This document shows, in pieces, positions 55,017 through 63,204 of a stretch of DNA of 64,000 nt. The position numbers and the translations under genes are program-made. Origin of the DNA: CAVZZG01 sp963779685 (GTDB lineage: Bacteria; Actinomycetota; Thermoleophilia; Gaiellales; F1-60-MAGs149); the NCBI GenBank assembly GCA_963779685.1, contig CAVZZG010000001.1:186001-250000 (forward strand), in the 5' to 3' direction. Within the stretch, counting starts at the first letter, position 1; each line of letters begins with the position of its first letter. The notes beneath the pieces are model-generated. The model was not told the DNA's origin, did no database searches, and was given only the letters and a program-made list of their open reading frames with translations.

Positions 55017-55562
55017 GTTCAGCCGGGGGTCGTCGGGCATGGTGGCGACGATGCGGTAGTGCCCGCCGAGCCGCTCCAGCGCCCTGCGCCACAGCAGCTC
55101 GGGCGGGCCGAAGACGTCGTCGGCTTCCGCGTCGGCGATGATCCAGGCCTCCTCCTCGAGCTCGCCCTCGAGCTGCTGGGGCCCCCAGCCCGAGTAGCCG
55201 GCGAACACGCGGACGCGCTGGACGAGCGGCGCGAGCTCGACCGTCTCCATCTCGGCGTTGACGTAGCCGATCGTCCCGAAGGCGATGCCGGCGGACTGCT
55301 CGGGATCGACGAAGTCGGCGAGCGCGAGCACGCTCGCGGGCTGGACGGGCCCGCCCTGGTAGAGCGGCGACCCGTCATCCACCACCTCGGCCAGGACCGG
55401 CACGGCATCGGCGGCGACGATCGGCATCGGCCGGTTGAGCACCAGCCCCATGGCGGCCTCTTCCGTGTGCTCCGTCAGGAGCACGACCGCGCGGTGGAAG
55501 TTCGGGTCGACGAGGATCGGTGCAGCGATCAGGAGCTTCCCATGATGCGAGACGAACGCCAC
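55014..55562 (-). CDS. AlgH/YqgE family protein (UPF0301)
   Basis: A 182-residue cytoplasmic protein of unknown biochemical function. It matches the family throughout: GKLLIAAPILVDPNFHRAVVLL, MGLVLNRP, YQGGPVQ and the signature VRVFAGYSGWGPQQLEGEL. The GTG start lies 6 bases after a TACCCT -10 box that overlaps the divergent fumC promoter. Its TAA stop is inside the palindromic repeat. Confidence 0.92.
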   Translation of the reverse strand: MAFVSHHGKLLIAAPILVDPNFHRAVVLLTEHTEEAAMGLVLNRPMPIVAADAVPVLAEVVDDGSPLYQGGPVQPASVLALADFVDPEQSAGIAFGTIGYVNAEMETVELAPLVQRVRVFAGYSGWGPQQLEGELEEEAWIIADAEADDVFGPPELLWRRALERLGGHYRIVATMPDDPRLN

Positions 55563-55568
55563 CGTCTA

Positions 55569-55578
55569 AGGGTACGCT
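55569..55578. promoter_or_regulatory. Overlapping divergent -10 boxes for AlgH-family gene and fumC
   Basis: TACGCT on the plus strand (55573-55578, 7 bases before the fumC ATG) and TACCCT on the minus strand (55574-55569, 6 bases before the GTG at 55562) share the central TA. Both mRNAs would be leaderless, and the two polymerases cannot bind together. Confidence 0.6.
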
Positions 55579-55585
55579 GCATTGC

Positions 55586-56986
55586 ATGACGCGAACGCGC
55601 AGCGAGACCGATTCGATGGGTGCCATCGAGGTGGCGGCCGACCGGTACTGGGGCGCCCAGACGCAGCGGTCGATCATGAACTTCCCGATCGGCGTCGACC
55701 GGTTCCGCTTCACCCGCCCCGTGATCCGGGCCCTCGGCGTGCTCAAGAAGGGCGCCGCCCTCGCCAACGGCGAGCTCGGCCAGCTCCCACCCGAGAAGGT
55801 GGAGCTGATCGTCCGGGCCGCGGACGAGGTGATCGCCGGCACCCTCGACGATCACTTCCCGCTGGTCGTCTTCCAGACCGGCTCGGGCACCCAGTCGAAC
55901 ATGAACGCGAACGAGGTGATCTCCAACCGGGCGATCGAGCTCGCCGGCGGCGAGATGGGCTCGAAGCAACCCGTGCACCCGAACGACGATGTGAACCGCG
56001 GGCAGTCGTCCAACGACACCTTCCCGACGGCCATGTACATCGCCGCGGTCGAGCAGATCGAAGACGCCCTGCTGCCCGCCGTCGGCAGGCTCCGCGACAC
56101 GCTGCACGCGAAGGCCGAGGCCTACCGCGATGTCGTCAAGATCGGGCGCACCCACCTGCAGGACGCGACGCCGATCACGCTCGGTCAGGAGATCTCGGGC
56201 TGGGTCGAGCAGATCGACCAGGCCCTGGCGGGCATCCGTCGCAACACCGCGCCCATGTACGAGCTCGCGATCGGCGGCACCGCCGTCGGCACGGGCCTGA
56301 ACGCGCACCCGCAGTTCGGCGAGCGGGCCGCCGCCCAGTTCGCGAAGGAGACCGGCAAGCCGTTCGTCGCGGCCGCCAACAAGTTCGCCGCCCTCGCCGC
56401 CCATGACGCCCTGATCACGGCGTCGGGGTCGATCCGGACGCTCGCGGCCGCGCTGATGAAGATGGCCAACGACGTGCGGTGGCTCGCCTCCGGCCCGCGC
56501 TGCGGCATCGGCGAGCTGTCGATCCCGGAGAACGAGCCCGGGAGCTCGATCATGCCGGGCAAGGTCAACCCGACCCAGTGCGAGGCGCTCACGATGGTGT
56601 GCGTCCAGGTCTACGGCAACGACGCGGCGGTGGCGTTCGGCGGCTCGCAGGGCAACTTCGAGCTGAACGTCTACAAGCCCGTGATGGTGCACAACGTGCT
56701 CGAGTCGATCCAGCTCCTGGCCGACGCCTGCGGCGCGTTCAACGACCACTGCGCGGTCGGCATCGAGCCGAACCTGGCGCGCATCGACGAGCAGCTGAAC
56801 GCCTCCCTGATGCTCGTCACCGCCCTCAACCGCCACATCGGCTACGACAACGCCGCCGCGATCGCCAAGAACGCGCACCGTACGGGGATCACCCTGCGCG
56901 AGTCGGCGCTCGCCTCCGGCCTCGTCAGCGAAGAGCAGTACGACCAGTGGGTGATCCCGGTCGACATGACGCATCCGACGGCGTAG
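55586..56986 (+). CDS. fumC: Class II fumarate hydratase
   Basis: Interconverts fumarate and malate in the citric acid cycle. The 466-residue protein has the class II features: QTGSGTQSNMNANEVISNRA, HPNDDVNRGQSSNDTFPTAM, GRTHLQDATPITLGQE and the signature GSSIMPGKVNPTQ. The ATG at 55586 is chosen over a longer frame because of the -10 box and the family N-terminus (RSETDSMG). It also accepts the fumarate released by PurB. The LigD gene overlaps its end. Confidence 0.96.
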   Translation: MTRTRSETDSMGAIEVAADRYWGAQTQRSIMNFPIGVDRFRFTRPVIRALGVLKKGAALANGELGQLPPEKVELIVRAADEVIAGTLDDHFPLVVFQTGSGTQSNMNANEVISNRAIELAGGEMGSKQPVHPNDDVNRGQSSNDTFPTAMYIAAVEQIEDALLPAVGRLRDTLHAKAEAYRDVVKIGRTHLQDATPITLGQEISGWVEQIDQALAGIRRNTAPMYELAIGGTAVGTGLNAHPQFGERAAAQFAKETGKPFVAAANKFAALAAHDALITASGSIRTLAAALMKMANDVRWLASGPRCGIGELSIPENEPGSSIMPGKVNPTQCEALTMVCVQVYGNDAAVAFGGSQGNFELNVYKPVMVHNVLESIQLLADACGAFNDHCAVGIEPNLARIDEQLNASLMLVTALNRHIGYDNAAAIAKNAHRTGITLRESALASGLVSEEQYDQWVIPVDMTHPTA

Positions 56987-58377
56987 CTGGACTCCGCGAG
57001 TACCGGCGGCGGCGCGACTTCGCCTCGACGCCGGAGCCCGCGGGGGGCGCGCCGGCCGGCGGCGCGCCGCGCTTCGTCATCCAGGAGCACCACGCCCGGA
57101 GCCTGCACTGGGACCTCCGGCTCGAGCGCGACGGGGTCCTGGCCTCGTGGGCGCTGCCGCGCGGCATCCCCCCGGATCCACGCGCGAATCGCCTCGCCGT
57201 GCGAACCGAGGATCACCCGCTGGACTACCTCTCGTTCGAGGGCGTCATTCCCAAGGGCCAGTACGGCGCCGGCACGATGATGGTCTGGGACTCCGGGGTC
57301 TACGACGTCGAGAAGTTCCGCCCCGACGAGGTGATCGTGGTCCTGCACGGGCAGCGCGTGAGCGGCCGGTACGTCCTGTTCCGGACCGAGGGCCGCAACT
57401 GGATGATCCACCGCATGGACCCGCCCGCCGACCCCGATCGCGAGCCCATGCCCGAAGGGATCGTGCCGATGCTGGCGAAAGCGGGTTCCCTGCCGCATGA
57501 CGACTCCGCGTGGGCATATGAGATCAAGTGGGACGGCGTCCGTGCGATCGCCTACGTCTCGGGCGGCCGCGTGCGGCTGCAGGGGCGGAGTGGCATCGAC
57601 GTGACGGCCACCTACCCCGAGCTCGCGGGCCTCGGCGCCGACCTCGGCGCGGTCGAGTGCGTCCTCGACGGCGAGATCATCGCGCCCGACGAGGCCGGCC
57701 GGCCCAGCTTCGAGCGGTTGCAGCGCCGGATCAACGTCGGCTCCGAGCGGGCCGTGCGCCGGCTCATGCACGACGTACGCGTCTCGTTTCAGGCGTTCGA
57801 TCTGCTGTGGCTGGAAGGGCGGTCGACGATGCCGCTGCGCTACGACGAGCGGCGGCAGCTCCTCGACCGGCTCGAGCTCGACGGGGCGGCCTGGGCGACG
57901 CCGTCCTACCACGTCGGCGACGGCGAGGCCATGCTCGACCACACGCGGCAGCTCGGCCTCGAGGGCGTCATCGGCAAGCGGCTCGACAGCCGCTACGAGC
58001 CGGGCCGCCGGACCGGCGCGTGGGTCAAGGTCAAGAACCCGGCCCTGTTGCGGGCCGTGATCGGCGGCTTCACCCACGGTTCGGGAGGACGGACCGGGCA
58101 ACTCGGCGCGGTCGCGCTCGGCGTCCGGACGGAGGACGGCGGGTTGCGCTACATCGGCAAGGCCGGGTCGGGGCTCTCGGAGCGCGTGGTGGCGGATCTC
58201 GAGCAGCGGCTGGCGCCGCTGCGGCGGGCCACCAGCCCGTTCAGCCAGGGCTCGCCGCCGAAGGGCACGATGTTCGTCGAGCCGGCCCTCGAGGCCGACA
58301 TCGAGTATCTGGAGTGGACGAACTCCGGTACCTTGCGCCATCCTGTCTTCAAGGCACTTCGGGTGGAGGGCTGCTGA
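56947..58377 (+). CDS. ligD: DNA ligase D, phosphoesterase-ligase part
   Basis: The end-processing and sealing enzyme of bacterial non-homologous end joining. The N-terminal 3'-phosphoesterase domain is seen as EYRRRRDF, FVIQEHHARSLHWDLRLE and PKGQYGAG; the ATP-dependent ligase domain has its adenylated Lys in EIKWDGVRA, LDGEI and the closing VKVKNP. The polymerase domain is encoded separately downstream of Ku. The GTG at 56947, inside fumC by 40 bases, is the only start before the domain, so the exact 5' end is uncertain. About 476 residues. Confidence 0.92.
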   Translation: MGDPGRHDASDGVAGLREYRRRRDFASTPEPAGGAPAGGAPRFVIQEHHARSLHWDLRLERDGVLASWALPRGIPPDPRANRLAVRTEDHPLDYLSFEGVIPKGQYGAGTMMVWDSGVYDVEKFRPDEVIVVLHGQRVSGRYVLFRTEGRNWMIHRMDPPADPDREPMPEGIVPMLAKAGSLPHDDSAWAYEIKWDGVRAIAYVSGGRVRLQGRSGIDVTATYPELAGLGADLGAVECVLDGEIIAPDEAGRPSFERLQRRINVGSERAVRRLMHDVRVSFQAFDLLWLEGRSTMPLRYDERRQLLDRLELDGAAWATPSYHVGDGEAMLDHTRQLGLEGVIGKRLDSRYEPGRRTGAWVKVKNPALLRAVIGGFTHGSGGRTGQLGAVALGVRTEDGGLRYIGKAGSGLSERVVADLEQRLAPLRRATSPFSQGSPPKGTMFVEPALEADIEYLEWTNSGTLRHPVFKALRVEGC

Positions 58378-59243
58378 TGGCACCACGAGCGATCTGGAGC
58401 GGGGCACTGTCGTTCGGGCTGGTGAACGTCCCGATCAAGCTGTACTCGGCGACACGGTCCAAGGACGTCCGCTTCAACCAGTTGCACGCCGCCGACGGCG
58501 GCCGCATCCGCCAGAAGCGCGTCTGCTCGGTGGACGGCTCGGAGGTTGGGCTGGAGGAGATCGTGAAGGGCTACGAGCTGTCGCCCGATCGCTACGTCAC
58601 GATCACGCAGTCCGAGCTCGACGCGATCGCGCCACGGGCCAGCCGGTTGATCGAGATCGAGGAGTTCGTCGATCTGGCGGGTATCGATCCGCTGTTCTAC
58701 GAGAGCGCCTACTACCTCGTGCCCGACAAGGGCGCGGCGAAGCCCTACAGCCTGCTGCTGCAGGCCATGGAGGAGGAGGCGAAGGTCGCGATCGGGCGCG
58801 TCGTGCTTCGCTCCAAGGAGTACCTCACGGCGATCCGTCCCCTGGGGGACACGCTGACCATGGCGACCATGCGCTTCGCGGACGAGATCGTGCCCCGCGA
58901 TCAGCTCGAGGGTCTGCCCGATGGCGACGTCGTGGTTGCCGAGCGCGAGGTCGCGATGGCCCGCCAGCTGGTGCAGTCGCTGTCATCGCCGTTCGAGCCG
59001 GAGAAGTACCGGGACACCTACCGCGACCAGCTGCTCGCGATGATCGAGCAGAAGGCCGAGGGGCAGGAGATCGTCCTGCCGGCCGAGGAGGCGCCGGCGC
59101 CGAAGGCCGTCGACCTGATGGCGGCACTCGAGGCCAGCCTGGCCGCGGCCAAGGCGCGCAAGGCCGAGCCGGCCGAACCGGCCGAGCCGGCGGCGAAGAC
59201 CCGCAAGGCCGCGAAGGCCCCGAGGGCCCCGAAGGCGCGATAG
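58377..59243 (+). CDS. ku: Non-homologous end joining protein Ku
   Basis: A homodimeric ring that binds DNA double-strand ends and recruits LigD. The 288-residue protein has the bacterial Ku core: IWSGALSFGLVNVPIKLYSA, CSVDGSEV, KGYELSPDRYV and DPLFYESAYYL. A Lys/Ala/Pro-rich tail after residue 255 (AKARKAEPAEPAEPA and repeats) is like the basic C-termini that help actinobacterial Ku thread and bind DNA. It shares one base with the LigD stop and is followed by the polymerase gene after 2 bases. Confidence 0.96.
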   Translation: MAPRAIWSGALSFGLVNVPIKLYSATRSKDVRFNQLHAADGGRIRQKRVCSVDGSEVGLEEIVKGYELSPDRYVTITQSELDAIAPRASRLIEIEEFVDLAGIDPLFYESAYYLVPDKGAAKPYSLLLQAMEEEAKVAIGRVVLRSKEYLTAIRPLGDTLTMATMRFADEIVPRDQLEGLPDGDVVVAEREVAMARQLVQSLSSPFEPEKYRDTYRDQLLAMIEQKAEGQEIVLPAEEAPAPKAVDLMAALEASLAAAKARKAEPAEPAEPAAKTRKAAKAPRAPKAR

Positions 59244-59245
59244 GC

Positions 59246-60136
59246 GTGCCCGACGAGCGGGTGTCCGTCGTCGTCGACGGTCGCGATCTCGTCCTCTCGA
59301 ACCTCTCCAAGGTGCTCTACCCGGAGACGGGCTTCACCAAGGGCGAGGTGATCGACTACTACGTCCGCATCGCTCCGGTGCTGTTGCCCCACCTGGCGGG
59401 CCGCGCGCTGACGATGAAGCGGTTTCCGAATGGCGTCCGGCAGCCCTTCTTCTTCGAGAAGCGATGCCCCTCGCACGCACCGGACTGGGTCCAGCGCGTG
59501 GACGGCGAGATCCCCTATACCGTCGTCGACGGCACCGCCTCGCTGGTGTGGATCGCGAACCTCGCGAGCCTCGAGCTTCACCCCTCGCTCGCCCGCGCCG
59601 ACGCGCCGGACGTCTCGACCATGGTCATGTTCGACCTCGACCCGGGGCCGCCGGCGGGCGTCCTCGAGTGCGCGCGCCTCGCGCTCGACCTGCGCGATCT
59701 GCTGGCCGGCGTCGGTCTTCAGGCCTTCCCCAAGACGAGCGGTTCGAAGGGCCTCCAGCTGTGCGTTCCCATCAACGACCCGGCGGTGACCTTCCGCGAC
59801 ACCCGTGCGTTTGCCCAGGCGGTTGCCGTGGCCGTCGAGCGCCAGCTGCCCGATCGCGCAGTCGCCACGATGGCCAAGCAGCAGCGCGTCGGCCGCGTGT
59901 TCGTCGACTGGGCGCAGAACCATCCTGCCAAGACGACGATCTGCGTCTACTCCCTCCGCGCGATGGAGCGCCCGACCGTGTCCACGCCGGTCACGTGGGC
60001 GGAGCTCGAGGCGGCGGTCGGTGCCGACGACCCGGCGCTGCTGGTGTTCGACGCGCCCGCCGTGCTCGACCGGGTCGACCGCCTGGGCGACGTGTTCGCG
60101 CCGGTGGCGACTCTCCGCCAGAGCCTCCCGAGCTGA
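59246..60136 (+). CDS. LigD-type polymerase/primase protein
   Basis: A stand-alone NHEJ polymerase (AEP primase superfamily) that fills gaps, often with ribonucleotides. The 296-residue protein starts with VVDGRDLVLSNLSKVLYPE, and the metal-binding DxD is VMFDLDPGPP near residue 130; HPLA-like sites follow (KTSGSKGLQL, VFVDWAQNHPAKTTI). Together with the ligase and Ku genes it forms a complete two-component system split over three ORFs. The GTG start is 2 bases after the Ku stop. Confidence 0.94.
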   Translation: MPDERVSVVVDGRDLVLSNLSKVLYPETGFTKGEVIDYYVRIAPVLLPHLAGRALTMKRFPNGVRQPFFFEKRCPSHAPDWVQRVDGEIPYTVVDGTASLVWIANLASLELHPSLARADAPDVSTMVMFDLDPGPPAGVLECARLALDLRDLLAGVGLQAFPKTSGSKGLQLCVPINDPAVTFRDTRAFAQAVAVAVERQLPDRAVATMAKQQRVGRVFVDWAQNHPAKTTICVYSLRAMERPTVSTPVTWAELEAAVGADDPALLVFDAPAVLDRVDRLGDVFAPVATLRQSLPS

Positions 60137-60138
60137 CG

Positions 60139-60663
60139 TCAGCGCCGCGGGCTGGACGCGATCACGGCGTACTCGGCCCCCTTGGGCGAGAGCAGCGACT
60201 CGTAGACCGCGACCTCGTCGCCCGCGAGCACCACCACGGGCAGGGCCGAGTCCGGCACGCGGGGGCGGAACCGGTGGATGCCGCGGCCGACCGTGACGTG
60301 CGGGAGCCACCGCCGGTGCTCGTCCTCCGCCAGCCCGTCCGCCACGAGGCGCCGTTCGACGCGGCGCTGCACGTCGCTCAGCCCGCCCGGCACGGTGTAG
60401 GTGACGGCCACCACGCTCCCCATGACGCGCACCGCCAGGGGATCGAGCCGCCAGGCCAGGTCGGCGGGCACCTCCTCGTCGACGATGTCGCAGACGTCCG
60501 GGACGCGCTCCTCCGGCACCTCACCGCAGAAGGCCATCGTGACGTGCAGGTTGCGCGCCTCGATCACGCGCACGGCCTGGCCGGCGAGCGTCAGGTACGC
60601 CCACCGGGAGAGAGCGTGGCCCGCATCGACGGTGACCGGGAGTCCCACGAACAGGCGCGGCAT
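60139..60663 (-). CDS. thpR: 2'-5' RNA ligase family / RNA 2',3'-cyclic phosphodiesterase
   Basis: A 174-residue 2H-phosphoesterase. The two HxTx motifs, HVTMAF near residue 42 and HVTVGR near residue 125, are correctly spaced. Family members open 2',3'-cyclic phosphates on RNA or reverse-ligate tRNA halves; the cellular role is uncertain. The ATG at 60663 starts the family N-terminus (PRLFVGLPV). It converges on the NHEJ polymerase gene with a 2-base gap and diverges from the ACT gene. Confidence 0.88.
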   Translation of the reverse strand: MPRLFVGLPVTVDAGHALSRWAYLTLAGQAVRVIEARNLHVTMAFCGEVPEERVPDVCDIVDEEVPADLAWRLDPLAVRVMGSVVAVTYTVPGGLSDVQRRVERRLVADGLAEDEHRRWLPHVTVGRGIHRFRPRVPDSALPVVVLAGDEVAVYESLLSPKGAEYAVIASSPRR

Positions 60664-60671
60664 TGACGGAC

Positions 60672-60681
60672 AAGGTACCCT
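60672..60681. promoter_or_regulatory. Overlapping divergent -10 boxes for thpR and the ACT gene
   Basis: TACCCT on the plus strand (60676-60681, 6 bases before ATG 60688) and TACCTT on the minus strand (60677-60672, 8 bases before ATG 60663) share the TA of GGTACC. This is the same arrangement as at 55.57 kb. Confidence 0.5.
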
Positions 60682-60687
60682 CTTCGC

Positions 60688-61326
60688 ATGGCGCGCGCGG
60701 CTCCCGATCGCGACGACTGGACGCTCCTTCGCGTGTCCACGCCGGATCGACCCGGCGGACTCGCGATGTTCACGCGGTGCATGGCGGCCTGCGGGGTCGA
60801 CATCCTCTCGCTCGAGATCCTCGGCCACGAGCCCGACGGGCTCGCCGTCGCCGACGCCCTGGTGCACAACGGCGACCTCGATCGAGCGCTCCGCGCGCTG
60901 GATGCAGACGTGCGGCTGCTCGGCCGCCGGTCCCACGGCGAGCTGCCGGATCCGGGACTGGCCATGGCATCGGCCTGTGCCAGCCTGCTCGCCGATCCGA
61001 GCCCCGACATGCTGCTCCGTGTCTCCCGGCAGCTGGTCGGGGCGGACGTCGGCGCCGTCTACCGCTGCGGCGCGGAGATGGTGGTCGAGGCGATGACGAC
61101 TGCGGGCCTCGATGAGATCGCGGGCCGGGCGGCGGCCGAGGGCCGGGCGGTGACGGCCGAGCCCGCCGCCGGCTCGAGCGTGGCCGTGCCGATCGGCGAT
61201 GGGCCTTCGCGCGTCATCGCGCTGGCGCGGTCGCTCGCCTTCCCGTTCCAGGACCTCGAGGTCGATCGCATCCGGGCCCTCGGCGCCATCGCCGAGGGGC
61301 GCGTCAGCCCTCCCGCACCCGGTTGA
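60688..61326 (+). CDS. ACT domain protein with degenerate C-terminal sensor region
   Basis: A 212-residue soluble protein. Residues 10-75 fit an ACT small-molecule-binding domain (LLRVSTPDRPGGLAMFTRCMAACGVDILSLEI). The C-terminal part (LLRVSRQLVGADVGAVYRCG, VAVPIGDGPSRVIALARS, FPFQDLEVDRIRALGAIAE) resembles a GAF domain. No catalytic or DNA-binding domain is attached, so it probably acts as an allosteric partner. Its 3' end overlaps the FAH gene by 23 bases. Confidence 0.72.
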   Translation: MARAAPDRDDWTLLRVSTPDRPGGLAMFTRCMAACGVDILSLEILGHEPDGLAVADALVHNGDLDRALRALDADVRLLGRRSHGELPDPGLAMASACASLLADPSPDMLLRVSRQLVGADVGAVYRCGAEMVVEAMTTAGLDEIAGRAAAEGRAVTAEPAAGSSVAVPIGDGPSRVIALARSLAFPFQDLEVDRIRALGAIAEGRVSPPAPG

Positions 61327-62137
61327 CCAGGGTCGGGCAGCCCGTGACGTCGATCTCGACGACGTCACCCGGCCGGAGGTAACGGACCGGGTCGGACGCG
61401 TCGCCCACGCCTCCCGGCGTGCCGGTGATGAGGACGTCGCCGGCCTCGATGGTCGTCGCCATCGAGATGTACTCGATCATCGCCTCCACCGGGAAGATGA
61501 AGTTGCGGGTGTTCGACTGCTGGCGCACCTCGCCGGTGAGGGTCGTCTTCACATCCAGGGCGCCGAGGTCGACCCCGGCGGCGTCCACGATCGCCGGCCC
61601 CATCGGGCCGAACGTGTCGAAGGACTTGCCGACGGTGAACTGGCGCAGCGGCGTCTCGAGCTGGAACTTGCGGCCCGAGACGTCGTTGAACGCGCAGTAG
61701 CCGCCGACCATCGACCGGGCGGTATCGGGGGTGGCGCGCGTGAACCGCTGCGCGAACACGAGCGCGAGCTCGCCCTCGTAGTCGGGGCGCGTCTCCTCCG
61801 GCGGCAGCACGATGTCCTGCCCGTGCCCGTTCAGGGCCGATGGCCACTTCGAGAACACGACCGGCGTGGTGGGGATCTCGAGCTGGGACTCCGCGGCATG
61901 GTCGCGGTAGTTGAGGCCGATGCAGACGATCTTGGTGGGCACGACCGGCGGCAGGTAGGTCATCTCCCCAGCGGGGTAGCTCGGACCGGCGGCGGCATCG
62001 ATCGAGGCCCAGCCGGCGTCGTCCGGGATGAAACCCCGCTCGCCGTCAGCGCCCGCGTCGACCACGGTCGTGCCGTCGAGCCGCCCGAGGCGGATCTCGC
62101 CGGCCGGATTCAGGAATCGGACAGCCATCCGGGCCAC
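61304..62137 (-). CDS. Fumarylacetoacetate hydrolase family protein
   Basis: A 277-residue metal-dependent enzyme of the FAH superfamily, which includes isomerases and hydrolases of aromatic breakdown. Core motifs: IVCIGLNYRDHAAES, PVVFSKWPSALNG, YEGELALVF (metal Glu), GYCAFNDVSGR and GDVLITGTPGGVG. The ATG at 62137 or 62128 may be used. It follows a lone lipoyl-domain gene by 2 bases. The HpaB-type gene nearby would fit aromatic catabolism, but on the other strand. Confidence 0.88.
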   Translation of the reverse strand: MARMAVRFLNPAGEIRLGRLDGTTVVDAGADGERGFIPDDAGWASIDAAAGPSYPAGEMTYLPPVVPTKIVCIGLNYRDHAAESQLEIPTTPVVFSKWPSALNGHGQDIVLPPEETRPDYEGELALVFAQRFTRATPDTARSMVGGYCAFNDVSGRKFQLETPLRQFTVGKSFDTFGPMGPAIVDAAGVDLGALDVKTTLTGEVRQQSNTRNFIFPVEAMIEYISMATTIEAGDVLITGTPGGVGDASDPVRYLRPGDVVEIDVTGCPTLVNRVREG

Positions 62138-62139
62138 GT

Positions 62140-62382
62140 TCAGTCCTCCTCTATGCGTGCGATCGGCACTCCGACGTCGACCGTGGTGCCGGGGTCGGCC
62201 AGGATCTCGGCGAGCGTGCCGCTCGCGGGCGACTCCACCTCGGCGTTGACCTTCTCGGTCTCGACCTCGCAGACCACCTCACCGGCCTCGACCCGTTCGC
62301 CGACATGCTTGTGCCAGCGCGTCACCGTGCCGTCCTGCATGCTCGCGCCCCACCGCGGGAGCGTCATCTCGACGAGTGCCAC
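62140..62382 (-). CDS. Stand-alone lipoyl/biotinyl domain protein
   Basis: An 80-residue protein that is only one lipoyl domain. The lysine to be modified is in EVETEKVNAEVE near residue 43, flanked by the E2-type context (LPRWGASMQDGTV at the start, SPASGTLAEILADPG after). In full E2 subunits this domain is followed by binding and catalytic domains, which are missing. The gene is 2 bases upstream of the FAH gene. It may be a swinging arm for a separate complex, such as one using the orphan E1-alpha. That link is inference. Confidence 0.85.
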   Translation of the reverse strand: MALVEMTLPRWGASMQDGTVTRWHKHVGERVEAGEVVCEVETEKVNAEVESPASGTLAEILADPGTTVDVGVPIARIEED

Positions 62383-62437
62383 GTCGGCAGGTTACCCGGC
62401 CGCCGCCCGCATGCGCCGCGGCAACGGACCGGCGCTG

Positions 62438-62443
62438 TAGGCT
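62438..62443 (+). promoter_or_regulatory. -10 box, leaderless promoter of the split TSUP operon
   Basis: TAGGCT, 7 bases before the ATG at 62451; no Shine-Dalgarno sequence. Confidence 0.5.
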
Positions 62444-62450
62444 TGCGCAG

Positions 62451-62813
62451 ATGTCGGCGTTTCGCGATCCACGGCTGATGGTCGTGGGCCTCATCGGCGG
62501 CCTCCTCTCGGGCCTGGCCGGCGTGGGTGGCGGCATCGTCATCGTGCCGATTCTCGTGCTCTGGCTCGGCTGGAACCAGAAGGTGGCGCAGTCCGCCTCG
62601 CTGACGGCGATCGTGCCGATCGCCGTCGTGGGCGTCGCGACCTATGCCGCTCACGACGCCATCGACTGGCGGCTCAGCGCCGCACTCGCGCTCGGGGCCG
62701 TGGTGGGAGCGCGCACGGGCGCCGGGCTCCTCACCCGGCTGCCGGAACGGACGCTGAAGGGCGCGTTCGGGATCCTGCTGCTGGTCGCCGCGGTCGCGAC
62801 GGCGCTGAAGTGA
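62451..62813 (+). CDS. TSUP/TauE-SafE family half-transporter, first half
   Basis: A 120-residue membrane protein with about four helices and the repeat signature GLLSGLAGVGGGIVIVPILV near the start. Full members have two such repeats in about 250 residues and move sulfite, sulfonates or other small anions. Here the second repeat is a separate gene that overlaps by 4 bases, so a heteromer is likely. Confidence 0.85.
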   Translation: MSAFRDPRLMVVGLIGGLLSGLAGVGGGIVIVPILVLWLGWNQKVAQSASLTAIVPIAVVGVATYAAHDAIDWRLSAALALGAVVGARTGAGLLTRLPERTLKGAFGILLLVAAVATALK

Positions 62814-63190
62814 TCCTCCTCGTCGTCTCCGTGTTCGTCGGTGTCGCGGTCGGTGTGCTGTCGGGTGCCCTGGGGGTCGGCGGCGGGTTCCTGATCGTGC
62901 CCTACCTGGTGCTCGCGGCCGGCCTCGACCAGCACACCGCCCAGGGCACGTCGCTGATGGTCGTCCTGCCGACCGCCGTGGTGGCGACCTGGGCGCTCCA
63001 CCGCCGCGGGGCGGCCGAGATCCGCAGCGGCCTCGTGATCGGCCTGCTCGGCGCCGCCGGGTCCTTCGCGGGATCGCGCATCGCGCTCGCGCTGCACGGC
63101 TCGACGTTGCGGGTCGTGTTCGCGATCCTCCTGGCGGGCGTGGCGGTGCGGATGCTGAACGACGCCAGGAAGATGCCCCCGGTCGGATAA
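62810..63190 (+). CDS. TSUP/TauE-SafE family half-transporter, second half
   Basis: A 126-residue membrane protein with about four helices and the same repeat signature (VGVLSGALGVGGGFLIVPYLV, then AQGTSLMVVLPTAVVA). It is translated by GTGA coupling with the first half. Because both halves keep intact ends, this is a true split rather than a recent break. Confidence 0.85.
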   Translation: MILLVVSVFVGVAVGVLSGALGVGGGFLIVPYLVLAAGLDQHTAQGTSLMVVLPTAVVATWALHRRGAAEIRSGLVIGLLGAAGSFAGSRIALALHGSTLRVVFAILLAGVAVRMLNDARKMPPVG

Positions 63191-63204
63191 TCTTCTGCAC
63201 CCTG

